A stretch of DNA of 64,000 bases from contig NZ_JACHXU010000001.1 in the NCBI RefSeq assembly GCF_014192335.1, positions 310,001 through 374,000 of the forward strand, in the 5' to 3' direction. The DNA is from Aporhodopirellula rubra. Its GTDB lineage: Bacteria > Planctomycetota > Planctomycetia > Pirellulales > Pirellulaceae. The position numbers and the translations under genes were made by a program. Shown here piece after piece: positions 53,006-63,300 of the stretch (position 1 is its first letter; every line of letters starts with the position of its first letter). The notes beneath the pieces were generated by a model, which made no database searches, was not told where the DNA came from, and worked only from the letters and a program-made list of their open reading frames with translations.

Positions 53006-53734
53006 TTAGTAGCTCGAGTCGGCAGGCGATGCGGTCGCGATTGAGATTGCAGGCAGACCGAGTTCTTCACGGAGTGGATCCAGGATCGCTTGGGTTCGGC
53101 TGGCACCGCAGCGGGTCACGCCGAGTTCTCGCACTGCACGGAGGCCTTCGAGGTCGCGAACACCGCCAGCGGCTTTGATTTGCACGTGCTCGGCGGAGTG
53201 CTTTCGCATCAAACGCAGGTCCTCATGAGTCGCGCCGCTGCTGCCGAAACCGGTCGACGTTTTGACCCAGTCGGCATTCAGTTCGGAGCAGATCTCGCAG
53301 AGACGAATCTTTTGTTCGTCGTTGAGATAACAGTTCTCGAAGATCACTTTGACTTTTTGGCCCGCCTCATGGGCGACTTCGATGACGGCGGCAATGTCGC
53401 TGCGGACGTAGTCCCATTTACCGCTAACGACGCTGCTGATGTTGACGACCATGTCGAGTTCTTCGCATCCGTCGGCAATCGCCTTCAACGCTTCGGCACG
53501 TTTGACTTCGGTCGTGTTAGCACCATGAGGGAAACCGATCACGGTTGACGTTTTGACGGTGCTGCCGGCGAGCATCTCGGCCAATCGGGGAACATAGAAC
53601 GGCATGATGCAAACGCTCGCGACGTCATAGGCCAGTGCCATCTTCACACCTGCCTCGATCTCTTTGCTCGTCATGTTCGGTGTGAGCAACGCATGATCGA
53701 TCATCTTGGCGAAGTCGTTGTATTGCTGGCTCAT
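53006..53734 (-). CDS. deoC: Deoxyribose-phosphate aldolase
   Basis: 242 residues. MIDHALLTPNMTSKEIEAG at the start, VIGFPHGANTTEVKRAEA, Asp94 in EELDMVVNIS, the Schiff-base Lys158 in DWVKTSTGFG and the C-terminal IKAAGGVRDLEGLRAV are all intact. It cleaves deoxyribose 5-phosphate into acetaldehyde and glyceraldehyde 3-phosphate in nucleoside breakdown. It heads a likely two-gene unit with the TSUP permease. Confidence 0.95.
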   Translation of the reverse strand: MSQQYNDFAKMIDHALLTPNMTSKEIEAGVKMALAYDVASVCIMPFYVPRLAEMLAGSTVKTSTVIGFPHGANTTEVKRAEALKAIADGCEELDMVVNISSVVSGKWDYVRSDIAAVIEVAHEAGQKVKVIFENCYLNDEQKIRLCEICSELNADWVKTSTGFGSSGATHEDLRLMRKHSAEHVQIKAAGGVRDLEGLRAVRELGVTRCGASRTQAILDPLREELGLPAISIATASPADSSY

Positions 53735-53900
53735 GCTGGGGTCGCGGTGTTCAGGGGGGAAGGTTGATCAGAGAAGAGGTTGTCGGAAGCGAGCCGACAT
53801 GGGGGCGTACGAAAGGTCGGCGATTCTAACAGGCGAGGTTCCTAGCCGCCATATTGCACGCATCCGGTTCGCGTCTGCGACTCGTTGGATCGACAGGTGG

Positions 53901-54848
53901 TTACGAGCATTCGCGAATGCTGACGCAGCGTTGTCGTGCGACAACGATGTGATCGAGAACTGAGATTCCGATCAGTTTGCCGGCTTCGGTGAGTCGTTCG
54001 GTGACCGAGTGGTCCTCGCGGCTCGGCGTCGGATCGCCCGATGGATGGTTATGCACCAACAGCACCGCGGACGCGGCGTCGCGAATGGCGGGACGAAACA
54101 CTTCACGCGGGTGAACGAGCGAGGCGTCGAGTGTGCCGATGGTGATCCGGTGCGACCGAATCGGTTTGTGTTTGGTGTCGAGCGTGACGATATGGAATTC
54201 TTCCTGCACGGCGTCTCCGGCGAGGTACGCGAATTTTTCGGCACAGTACTGAGTCGCCTCCAGTGTGCTGGTGATTTTGTGGATCACGACGGGGCGTTCC
54301 CGGAGAGCTTCGGTGGCCCGTTTGCCGAGTTCGAGTGCGGCGAGTATTTGGCAGTAGCTCGCTTTTGTCACCGCAGGGGTGATCTCTCTGAGTTCCGGCA
54401 GCCCGGCGTCGCGGAGTCGATCGAGTTCATCGTGGAAGCGGTTGGCGAGTTTTTGAGCGCCCGTTACTGCGGACTCGCCAACGACTCCGACGCGAATCAG
54501 GATCGCAAGAAGATCGGCATCCGATAGCGAGGCGGCACCGAGACGCATGAGTCGCTCACGTGGACGTTCTTGTTCCGGAGTCTCCTTGACTTGGTCGCCG
54601 TGAATGCGTCGATCGATCCATTGATTGACCAATCCGACGGGATCGCCTGCGGCCCACTCGTACAGGATTTCGTCATCCTCGCGAACGGTTTCCAAAACCC
54701 CGGCTCGGACGACTTCGTTGATCGTTCGGGTGACGAAACTGGCCGTTTCTTCGTCAACGAGGTCAGACATTTCGCTCCGTCGAAACCGCGATCGCTGCGT
54801 CAGCGGGTAGAGCACGCCCTGGTAACGCTTGCGTCGTTGTTCACTCAT
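53901..54848 (-). CDS. radC: RadC-family JAB/MPN protein with an extra N-terminal region
   Basis: 315 residues from the ATG at 54848 (MSEQRRKRYQGVLYPL); an ATG 17 codons upstream is possible. Residues about 100-170 form the RadC helix-hairpin-helix part (RERLMRLGAASLSDADLLAILIRVG). The JAMM metal site is in LLVHNHPSGDPTPSREDHSVTERL, followed by ISVLDHIVV. The first ~95 residues (TASFVTRTINEVVRAGVLETV) look like a small helical, perhaps winged-helix, domain not found in standard RadC (~220-230 residues). The role of RadC in repair is unsettled. Confidence 0.9.
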   Translation of the reverse strand: MSEQRRKRYQGVLYPLTQRSRFRRSEMSDLVDEETASFVTRTINEVVRAGVLETVREDDEILYEWAAGDPVGLVNQWIDRRIHGDQVKETPEQERPRERLMRLGAASLSDADLLAILIRVGVVGESAVTGAQKLANRFHDELDRLRDAGLPELREITPAVTKASYCQILAALELGKRATEALRERPVVIHKITSTLEATQYCAEKFAYLAGDAVQEEFHIVTLDTKHKPIRSHRITIGTLDASLVHPREVFRPAIRDAASAVLLVHNHPSGDPTPSREDHSVTERLTEAGKLIGISVLDHIVVARQRCVSIRECS

Positions 54849-54951
54849 TGGCGGCGGTTCTCGATTCGAGGTCGGCGGGTTGTCGGATCGCTCGAGCACC
54901 GGAGAATGTGCTCAACGATCTACCCAAATGCGTTTCACGAGGTCCCGTTCG

Positions 54952-55290
54952 ATGCCGAGCATTTTCAGTAAAATCATTGCCCGAGAGATCCCCGCAGACA
55001 TCGTATACGAAGACGACGACTGTTTGGCGTTTCGGGATATCTCGCCTAAGGCCCCCGTTCACATTTTGGTGATTCCCAAACGAGAGATCGTTTCGTTGGC
55101 GGATCTGAGTGCGGACGATGAGGCGGTGATGGGGCGTTGTGTGGTCGTGGCGTCGAAGGTCGCGGCCGAGGAGGGCCTTTCGGGTGGATACCGTTTGGTC
55201 GTCAATTGTGGCGACGATGGTGGCCAAGAGGTGCCGCATGTGCATTTTCATTTGCTAGGCGGTCGTAAAATGACTTGGCCCCCCGGCTGA
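54952..55290 (+). CDS. HIT-family nucleotide hydrolase (HinT-like)
   Basis: 112 residues from the ATG at 54952, chosen for GAGG nine bases upstream and the family start MPSIFSKIIAREIPADIVYE. DDDCLAFRDISPKAPVHILVIPK follows, and the HIT triad is His96, His98, His100 in VPHVHFHLLGGR. Full length for Hint proteins, which hydrolyse nucleoside phosphoramidates. It diverges from radC. Confidence 0.94.
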   Translation: MPSIFSKIIAREIPADIVYEDDDCLAFRDISPKAPVHILVIPKREIVSLADLSADDEAVMGRCVVVASKVAAEEGLSGGYRLVVNCGDDGGQEVPHVHFHLLGGRKMTWPPG

Positions 55291-55551
55291 TCGTTTTGAG
55301 CAGTGGGCTCGCCGTGAGTGCAAGTGCTGCGTGGGGCGATATGGATTGCTAGGGCAGAACCAAGTATGGGGCGGTGCGCACTCTAGATGGGCCGGATTCG
55401 ACGTGAAACGGTTTTGGTAAAGTTTGCGGGCTGAGCGGACGATAACGATTGTGTGGCCGAGTTCTCACGCGTGAGATTCGGCTGTTTGTCGTGGTCTCGC
55501 GTTGTCGAGTCTGTGACCCAAAATCCGCCCATGTGAACACGGACGTTTGCG

Positions 55552-56184
55552 ATGAACTACGCCGCTCAATCCCTTTTGCTCGTTTTCGGTTTGACCCTGT
55601 CGGTCGGTTGTTGTGGACCGATGTGGACCCCTGGTTGCGGCACCGGTTGTGCCGGTGGATGTGCCACCGCATGTAGCGATGGTTGCGGATCATGCGGCGG
55701 TTGCGGCGAGCTGTACATCGATCCTTGGATCAACGATCCGGCTGATTGCTGTGACCCGTGTGATTCATGTGGCAACTACAACGGGCAATCGTGCGGCAAA
55801 TGCCGTCCCGTCTTTGCCGGCGTGAAGAGCCTTTGGGGCTATCGTTGTGACGACGGGTGTGGTGCCGGTTGTGATGGTGCCTGCGGTGGCGGATGCGACG
55901 GCGGTTGCGATTCGGGTTGTGGTTGCGACGGCGGTGTTTACGGATCAGGCGTCGGACATCCTGGCGGAGTGGTCAGTGGGTATGTCAACGGCGGTGACAT
56001 GGAATATGACGTTCGCGATGGAGAGACCATTGTCGAGTCAAGTATCACGAACAATCCACCGACCGCGTCTTCGAGCAACCCTCGCATCATCTCACAACCT
56101 CGCGTGACACGACGTCCGAGCAATGCTCGGCAAATCTTCCAACCTCGCCGAGTTGACGAGACACGATCGGCTTTGGCGTACTGA
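55552..56184 (+). CDS. Secreted Cys/Gly-rich protein
   Basis: 210 residues. The signal (about 1-19, LLLVFGLTLSVGC) could be a lipoprotein signal with Cys20. The next ~115 residues hold more than twenty cysteines in CG, CGGC, CDGGC and CDSGC patterns. The last ~75 residues lack Cys and are Ser/Asn/Arg-rich. No catalytic domain is seen. Such proteins may bind metal or form disulfide networks in the envelope; similar CGGC modules occur in the YTV-repeat protein of this window. Function unknown. Confidence 0.78.
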   Translation: MNYAAQSLLLVFGLTLSVGCCGPMWTPGCGTGCAGGCATACSDGCGSCGGCGELYIDPWINDPADCCDPCDSCGNYNGQSCGKCRPVFAGVKSLWGYRCDDGCGAGCDGACGGGCDGGCDSGCGCDGGVYGSGVGHPGGVVSGYVNGGDMEYDVRDGETIVESSITNNPPTASSSNPRIISQPRVTRRPSNARQIFQPRRVDETRSALAY

Positions 56185-56327
56185 GCAACGATCGGCGATC
56201 GTTGTCGCGTAGCAGAACGCCGGTTCTCGGACGCAAATCACAAACGTGATCTGAGCAGCACGACAAACTGGATCGCTCGTTGTGAAGCAATCCGTTCGTC
56301 TCTGATGCTGAATCCGATATCGGCGAC

Positions 56328-58313
56328 CTATCCTTGCACGGTCGTGTTGGATTGGTCCATCTGCAGATGCACCATGTCTTGATAGCGCCCACCGAGTGCG
56401 AGCAATTCGGCGTGAGTGCCGGTTTCGATCACTTCGCCGTCTTCGAGCATGACGATCAAATCGGCGCCGATGATCGTGCTCAATCGGTGCGCGATCACCA
56501 ACGCGGTTCGGTCTTCGAGCAACTCTGACAGGCTCTCCTGAATCAGTCCCTCGCTCTCGCTGTCGAGATTGCTGGTGGCTTCGTCGAGTATCAAAATTTG
56601 TGGATTAGCCAGGATCGCTCGTGCGATCGCGAGTCGCTGGCGTTGCCCGCCTGAGAGCTTTACGCCACGTTCGCCGATCAATGTGTCGTACCCGTGTTCC
56701 AGTTTTTCGATGAACTCGTGGGCTGCTGCCGCAGAGGCCGCTGCAATCACATCGGTACGGCTCGCCCGAGGTCGAGCGTAAGCGATGTTCTCGTGAATCG
56801 ATCCGTCGAACAAAAAGACATCTTGTTCGACAATGCCGAGTAAGGAACGGTAGCTCGAGAGTTGGATGTCGCGAAGGTCAACGTCGTTGTAGAGAATGGC
56901 TCCTTCGGTGGGATCGTAGAAGCGAGCGATCAAGTTGGTTAGCGTGGTTTTACCCGCACCACTGCGTCCGACCAATGCAACGGTTTGGCCAGGTGCGATC
57001 TCGATCGAAACGTCCTTCAACACTCGCGTTTCGCTGCCGGGGTAAGCGAACGAAACGTTACGCAACGAGAGCGATCCGCCGCCGACGTGGGACCGCAAAC
57101 GAGTTGCACCCTCGCGGCTGGGCAGTTCCTCTTCGACGTCGAGTACGTCGAGGATTCGATCCAATCCGGCGAGGTTGTTTTGGAACATGACCGCACTGCC
57201 TGCGATCGTTGCCAGAGGATCAAGCAACATTGTTAGGTAGACGAGAAACATCATCAGGTCACCGAGGGTGAGTTCGCCCTGTGTGATTTGGTAACCGCCG
57301 TAAAGCAACAATCCTGTCGAGGCGAGTGGAATGACGACTTCCCAGATGGTCTCGATGATCCGCATCCACCACCACGTGAAAAGTTGTTGGCGGACGAGGA
57401 AGTCTCCTTCGCGAACGTAACGCGATGACTCCGTGCGGGCACGCGAGAACGTCCGCACGACTCGAATGCCGCCAAACGTTTCGGTTGCTCCGCTGTCGAT
57501 CCGTTGACGTTGTTTGCGAACGTCGCGAAAGAGTGGTCGGATGCGATTGATGTAGGTGCGATGGGTGATCCAGACGACCGGCAAGAGGATCAATCCGCCG
57601 AGCATCAGTTTCCAGTCGACGAACATCAAGATCACTAGCGATCCGGCAAACTGCACGATCGCACGCCATGGGTTGTACAGCATGCTGAAGATGAGATCGG
57701 CCACACCACCGGCGTCCTCACGGATCAGGCTCGCGACGCCGCCACTCTTCATCGAGTAGACGTGATGCAGCGGTAAGCGAACGGCGTGCTCGAAAACTTC
57801 TCGGCGGATCGAAACTTGGGCTTTGTTGACGGACTTTGTGGCCAGCCAACGTCCAACGAGATTGACTGCCGTGCCGATTGCGGTCAGGACCGTCACAACG
57901 ACCGCGATCGCAACGAGTGTCCGCATCGGCGAAGTAACGGGGTCGCCGAGCACCCATACCACACCCGGCAATTCAACTAGCCATGCCGGAAGTGGTGACG
58001 GTGGTTGCGTCAGCACCGAGTCGATCGCGAGCTTGGTTCCCAGTGGTGGGATCAACCGCAACGCGATCCCAAACGTCAGGAATGATAACGCTGCCAGAAT
58101 GCTGCCGCGGTGCGAGGCAATCAATCCCCAGAACGCCTTAAATAGTTCGAAGAAGGAACGCTCGCGGTCGCCGATTTTCTTGCGGCTGCGGTTCGATCGC
58201 GACTCATCAACGTCAGAATGAGCGGCATGGGGACCCGTTTGGACGCCGCTGTGACGTTGGCGAACGGAAGAACGATAGTTATCGAATCGACGACGACTCG
58301 GAAGGATGGTCAT
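56328..58313 (-). CDS. ABC exporter, fused membrane and ATPase domains (MsbA/lipid A type fold)
   Basis: 661 residues from the ATG at 58313; the frame extends 39 residues further up without family character. About 65 hydrophilic residues precede six transmembrane helices (about 75-380; FRDVRKQRQRIDSGATETFGGIRVVRTFSR marks the coupling region). The ATPase has Walker A GRSGAGKTTL, Q-loop IVEQDVFLFDGSI, signature LSGGQRQRLAIARAI, Walker B ILILDEATSNLD and the switch His in VIAHRLST. It is a half-transporter that should dimerise; substrate could be lipid, peptide or drug. Confidence 0.92.
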   Translation of the reverse strand: MTILPSRRRFDNYRSSVRQRHSGVQTGPHAAHSDVDESRSNRSRKKIGDRERSFFELFKAFWGLIASHRGSILAALSFLTFGIALRLIPPLGTKLAIDSVLTQPPSPLPAWLVELPGVVWVLGDPVTSPMRTLVAIAVVVTVLTAIGTAVNLVGRWLATKSVNKAQVSIRREVFEHAVRLPLHHVYSMKSGGVASLIREDAGGVADLIFSMLYNPWRAIVQFAGSLVILMFVDWKLMLGGLILLPVVWITHRTYINRIRPLFRDVRKQRQRIDSGATETFGGIRVVRTFSRARTESSRYVREGDFLVRQQLFTWWWMRIIETIWEVVIPLASTGLLLYGGYQITQGELTLGDLMMFLVYLTMLLDPLATIAGSAVMFQNNLAGLDRILDVLDVEEELPSREGATRLRSHVGGGSLSLRNVSFAYPGSETRVLKDVSIEIAPGQTVALVGRSGAGKTTLTNLIARFYDPTEGAILYNDVDLRDIQLSSYRSLLGIVEQDVFLFDGSIHENIAYARPRASRTDVIAAASAAAAHEFIEKLEHGYDTLIGERGVKLSGGQRQRLAIARAILANPQILILDEATSNLDSESEGLIQESLSELLEDRTALVIAHRLSTIIGADLIVMLEDGEVIETGTHAELLALGGRYQDMVHLQMDQSNTTVQG

Positions 58314-58625
58314 AAAAAACGATGGCGGCAAGAAAAGAAAAAACGCAGGCACGGAGCCGGTCGGCAGTGCACTATCCCGGTTCGTCCAGCCACGATGGCC
58401 GATGGCGGTTGCTCGTCCGAACGATGTCATCCTAACGCGGCGTTAACAATTGCAACACGTTGGCAACCGACAAACCGCGTGGTCTGAGGGAAGGTAAGTA
58501 AATAATTCCGACCGGAATCGGCGTGTAGCGGCTTTGTTCGTCATTGGTATCAAAAATTAACTTGATCCTGTCAAAAGGCTGCCATACAACAGTTCAGCTA
58601 CTTCCTCGCTATCCCGGGAATTGAA

Positions 58626-58829
58626 GTGAATAAGTTACTGTCCGAACGAGCCTTGTTTGCGTTTACGCTGATTTCATTCGCTCTGCCGCTGATGTTGTCA
58701 GGTTCTGGGTGCGGCCGTCAGGGAGGAGTTGTGGGCGAGACCGACGAATACAGTTACGAGGAGGTCGCCGCTCAGATTCGTGCTGAAGACGAAGCCTCCG
58801 AAGCCGAAAGGGAGCTCCGGGACCAATGA
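58626..58829 (+). CDS. Small lipoprotein coupled to DUF1559 copy 3
   Basis: 67 residues from GTG. A signal segment ends in lipobox SGSGC (about residue 29). The mature part of about 38 residues is strongly acidic (GETDEYSYEEVAAQIRAEDE). Its stop overlaps the start of the DUF1559 gene by four bases (ATGA), so both are translated from one mRNA. It differs in sequence from the two other small lipoproteins but shares size, signal type and an acidic tail. Confidence 0.78.
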   Translation: MNKLLSERALFAFTLISFALPLMLSGSGCGRQGGVVGETDEYSYEEVAAQIRAEDEASEAERELRDQ

Positions 58830-60085
58830 ATCAATCATCCAATCGCCGTTACCGTTTGGGATTCACACTCGTCGAACTGTTGGTCGTGATCGCGATCATC
58901 GGCGTTTTAGTTGGGCTTCTTTTGCCCGCCGTTCAAGCCGCCCGGGAGGCGGCCCGTCGGATGAGTTGTGGCAACAATGTCAAGCAACTCGGTTTGGCGT
59001 TACACAACTACCATTCCGCGTTCGGCCAAATGCCGATGCATGGTACCGGCCCCACCAATGAAACGAGCCGTTCAACATCGGCCGCTGAGAAAAGTGACGG
59101 CACCGGATTCACCCGGTTGGAATTGTCTTACCTCGTCGGACTGTTGCCGTTCTTCGAACAACAGGCTCTCTGGGAGCAAGTCAGTAACCCGATGGTCGAA
59201 TCCGATGGCGACCTGTGGCCTGCATTCGGCCCGCGACCTTTGGTGCTCGAGTATCCGCCTTGGTTGACAGAGATTCCTACACTGCGTTGTCCGAGTGATC
59301 CCGGAGTCGGGTTGCCGGCACTCGGCCGTACCAATTATGCGGCGTGTACAGGCGATGGATTCTATGATGCCGAAAACGGGGCGACCGTTTGGACGGGTTC
59401 CTCCACTAACGGACGATGGCTCTACAACTCGGATCAACAAGCCATGGAACGCACGCGGTGCGGGATGCGTGGTGCGTTCGTTCCGCGACTGTCGATGCGG
59501 TTCCGTGATTTGACCGATGGGTTGTCAAACACCATCGCAATCGGCGAAATCATGACGGGACTCAATGACGAAGACATTCGTAGCGTCGGCACGAGTGCCC
59601 CGTCGAAAAAGTCGGGCAGCAAATCGGCCGCTCAATCGGTTGCCGATAATCCGAACCAATGCGAAGACCTGGGGTTCGTTGATTTCTCGCGTCCCTCGTT
59701 TTGGGACTCGAGCGTCGTGACAACTTACTCAGCCGTTTCGCAACGTGGCTTCCGTTGGGCAGCGTTTCATACGCTGCAATCACAGTTCAACACGATCCTT
59801 TCTCCGAACTCGACGATCTGTTTGGTTGGCGGTGCTGATACCTATGGGGTCGCACCTCCGAGCAGTCGTCATATCGGTGGCGTCCATGTCTTGATGGGAG
59901 ATGGTGCGGTGAAATTCATCACGGATTCCATCGATGCCGGTGATCCGAATGTGCCTTGCGTGTACTGCGATATGCTGTCCGGCGGTGCCAACAGCACGAC
60001 CGTCGCGGGATCGCGTAGCCCGTACGGTCTCTGGGGAGCGTTAGGCACACGGGCATCGCGAGAAGTGATTGACGCTGAATTCTAA
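58826..60085 (+). CDS. DUF1559 prepilin-like protein (copy 3)
   Basis: 419 residues. Leader of 12 residues (MNQSSNRRYRLG) then [22 protein letters not shown] and [79 protein letters not shown] and the end GLWGALGTRASREVIDAEF match the two other copies. It is directly coupled to an upstream small lipoprotein gene, the tightest of three such pairings here. Confidence 0.93.
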   Translation: MNQSSNRRYRLGFTLVELLVVIAIIGVLVGLLLPAVQAAREAARRMSCGNNVKQLGLALHNYHSAFGQMPMHGTGPTNETSRSTSAAEKSDGTGFTRLELSYLVGLLPFFEQQALWEQVSNPMVESDGDLWPAFGPRPLVLEYPPWLTEIPTLRCPSDPGVGLPALGRTNYAACTGDGFYDAENGATVWTGSSTNGRWLYNSDQQAMERTRCGMRGAFVPRLSMRFRDLTDGLSNTIAIGEIMTGLNDEDIRSVGTSAPSKKSGSKSAAQSVADNPNQCEDLGFVDFSRPSFWDSSVVTTYSAVSQRGFRWAAFHTLQSQFNTILSPNSTICLVGGADTYGVAPPSSRHIGGVHVLMGDGAVKFITDSIDAGDPNVPCVYCDMLSGGANSTTVAGSRSPYGLWGALGTRASREVIDAEF

Positions 60086-60394
60086 ATTCTTGAGCAGCGT
60101 GACATGTGTCTGCATCGCCCGATCCGAGGCGGTCGCGGAATCTCTTAATCGATCCGTGCGAGAATCGGTTCTCTCGAATCGATAGGTTTGCACTCAGTGG
60201 CAGCGAAACCGGGCGTGAACCGGTTGGTTGGTAGACGCGCCAGGGAGCGAAAGACGTCGGGGGCCGAGTCGGTTGTGTTACCGCCGGTAAAATTCGGAGG
60301 TACAGTTACCCCGACTGCGCCCCGAGGACTAAAATGACAGGCTGCGCACCTGCTCTCCCCTCCTTCTTTTCCCGCCTTCGGATATCCCCATCCC
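60086..60394 (+). other. Intergenic region before the PVC-type dehydrogenase gene
   Basis: 309 bases with no gene called. An imperfect stem around CGAGAA-TCGG-TTCTC lies near 60160-60177. A minus-strand frame here has no start signal and reads as a shadow. The promoter of the large downstream gene should be within it. Confidence 0.4.
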
Positions 60395-63300
60395 ATGATG
60401 ACGCGAATCTCACGATTCAGTGTCGTTGCGACGTTGTTTGCAACCTTCGGCACATCCAGTTTCTTGTTGGCAATCGAGCCCGTTGCCTCCGAGTCTTCAG
60501 TGACAAATCGTTCTGACGCGGCGGCGTCTGTTTATCCGATTGAACCAAACCAGAGGATCGCCGCGGTTGGTAATTCGTTAGCCGAACGCATGAATCTGTT
60601 CGGAAATTTTGAGACGCGACTTCACCTGCGAAATCTTGCCGAGAAGGTTCGCTTTCGCAATTTCGGATGGCCTGCCGACGAAGTGAACATTCGCCAGCGA
60701 CCGAGCAGCTATACGAATATTGACGATCCGCTGCTGGTCTATTCGCCGAATCTCTACCTTTGTTTTTACGGTTTCAATGAGTCGTTTGGCGGAGACGATC
60801 CCGCGACCGTGGATGCTTTTGTGGCGAACTATCGGGCCTGGATTTCGGAACTCGGTTCTACTTATACCGCCGAAGGCGATGCCGCGAGATTCGTGCTCGT
60901 GAGTCCGACGGCGTTTGAGTCGTCGGGTAATCCGCTTCACCCGGATGCAAAACAACGCAATGCGAGTTTGCAGGTCTACCGTGACGCGATCGAAAAACTC
61001 GCCCAAGAAGACGGACACCGATTCGTCGACCTGTTCACGCCGACCGTGGGGCCGTTTTCAAAATCCAGTGGATTGCAGTACACGATCAACGGCGTGCACC
61101 TCAACGAGGCGGGGGATCGGTTGTTTGCCAAAACGCTCGACGAGTCGTTGTTCGGTGATGAACAGTCGGTTCTCGAGGTAGATCCGCGATACGAAACGGT
61201 TCGCCATTGGGTGAACGATAAATCGTGGCTGCATCAGCAAGACTATCGGATGCTCAACGGTTGGTATGTCTACGGAGGTCGTCGCACTTGGGACACCGAA
61301 ACGTTTCCAACGGAGTACCGGAAAATTCGAGCGATGGTCGATGTGCGCGACCAATACATCTGGGATCTCGCTGCGGGCCGGCCTGTGGCTGATGAACCGG
61401 ATGATTCGAATACCGGCAGCGTGGTCGTCCCTGAGACCATGTTCGGAACACGCGACGAGAGGTTTCGCGAGATGCGCGAACCGGATGAACTCGTCTATCC
61501 GACGCCCGAAGAGTCGATTGAAATGATGAAGGTTCCCGAGGACTTTCGTGTCGAGTTGTTCGCATCCGAAAGAGAGTTTCCTGAACTCGCCAACCCTAAC
61601 CAGATCGCATTTGATGCCAAGGGTCGGCTGTGGGTATCGTGCATGCCGAATTATCCGCAGTGGCAACCGGGCGCCAAACGTCCGGACGATCGCTTGTTGA
61701 TTCTCGAGGATACCGATGGCGATGGACGTGCCGATAAGTCGACGACCTTCTACGACAAACTGATTTGCCCGACCGGGTTTGAGTTTTTCGATGGCGGTGT
61801 TCTCGTTGTTGATGAACCTCGGATTCTGTTCCTCAAGGACACCGATGGCGATGACCGGGCCGACGAAGTGGTTCAGCTCGTCGACGGGATTGCGACCGAC
61901 GACACGCACCACGCGATGGGAGCGTGGGAGTATTCGCATGGCGGTCTGCTGTACATGCTCGAAGGAATTTCTCTTTCAACCACCTTGGAAACTCCATGGG
62001 GGGCGTTCCGCAATCGGAATCGCGGTGGCGCCTACGTTTACGACCCGTTAAAGATGCAGTTTCGCCACTTCGTAACACCGGGTTACGGCAACCCGTGGTG
62101 TTTGGTGTTTGACGAGTGGGGCAACGCGATGATCGGTGATGGCACCAACGCGAAACAACACTGGGCGTCGCCGCTCTCGGGAAAGGAAGTTGAGACCCGC
62201 AAAACGTTGCAACCCGTCTTCGACAACGAGGGCATGCGTCCGGCGGTGGGCAATGAGTTCTTGCTGTCACGGCACCTGCCCGAATCCATGCAGGGGCAGT
62301 TTATTTACGCCTGTGTGATCAACATGCATGGGATGCCGCGATTTAGCCTGCGTGACGAAGAAGGCACGGCAGGCATGACGGGCGAACGGATCGATGATTT
62401 GTTGTCGTCTACTGACATGATGTTCCGCCCTGTCGATCCAAAGATCGGCCCCGATGGCGCGATCTGGTTCGGTGATTGGTGCAACGCCTTGATCGGTCAC
62501 ATGCAGTATTCGCAGCGTGATCCGAATCGAGATCATTCCCACGGGCGCGTCTTCCGAATGGTTTACACGAAGAAACCGTTGCTCGACGTCATCGATTTAG
62601 GAACGCAAACGGTTGCGGAGTTGCTCGATCTGCTGCTAGTTCCCGAGTTGCGAACACGCTACCGAGTCCGTCGCGAAATCCGAGAACGATCCAAAGAGGA
62701 TGTTTTTGCCGCGGTGCGAGAATGGATCGACGATACCGATGATCCACTGCGACTGTGTGAGGCGATGTGGATTCAGGAGAGTTTTCGGGGCGTGGATCCC
62801 GGCTTGATCGAACGCATCATGCGGTCCGATGGATTCCATGCTCGTGCCGCTGCAGTGCATGTTGTTTCCAATGAACTAGATCGAATCGGCAACGCGCAGC
62901 AGATCTTGACTGCGGCGGTGTCGGATCCTCATCCGCGGGTGCGACTTGAAGCAGTTCGTGGATTGAGTTTCTTCGGTAATGAAGATGCGATGGTGGCGGC
63001 GTTGTCGGTGACCGAATCTCCGATGGATTATTGGATCGAGTACACGCTCGAGCATACGCTTCACGCGTTCGAGCCGATTTGGTCGGGACGGACTCAGGAC
63101 GATGATTTTTTGACCTCCGCGTCGGAATCGCAGAAGGCCTATTTCGGCCGGTATCTGAAGATGACCGGGCCAGGGGCCGCCGCGGTTGTGCCGTTGGAAA
63201 TTGCCGATGATGGAGATGCCGATCCGGCAAAACGGGAAGCCGCAATCCGTGAACTCGCCCGAGTTGGCGGGGGGGATGACAAGCGGGGTGAAGGCGTGTT

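Noticed and set aside
61058-61939. 293-codon minus-strand frame
   Set aside because: Antisense shadow of the SGNH/PVC dehydrogenase gene, which is open through the window end.
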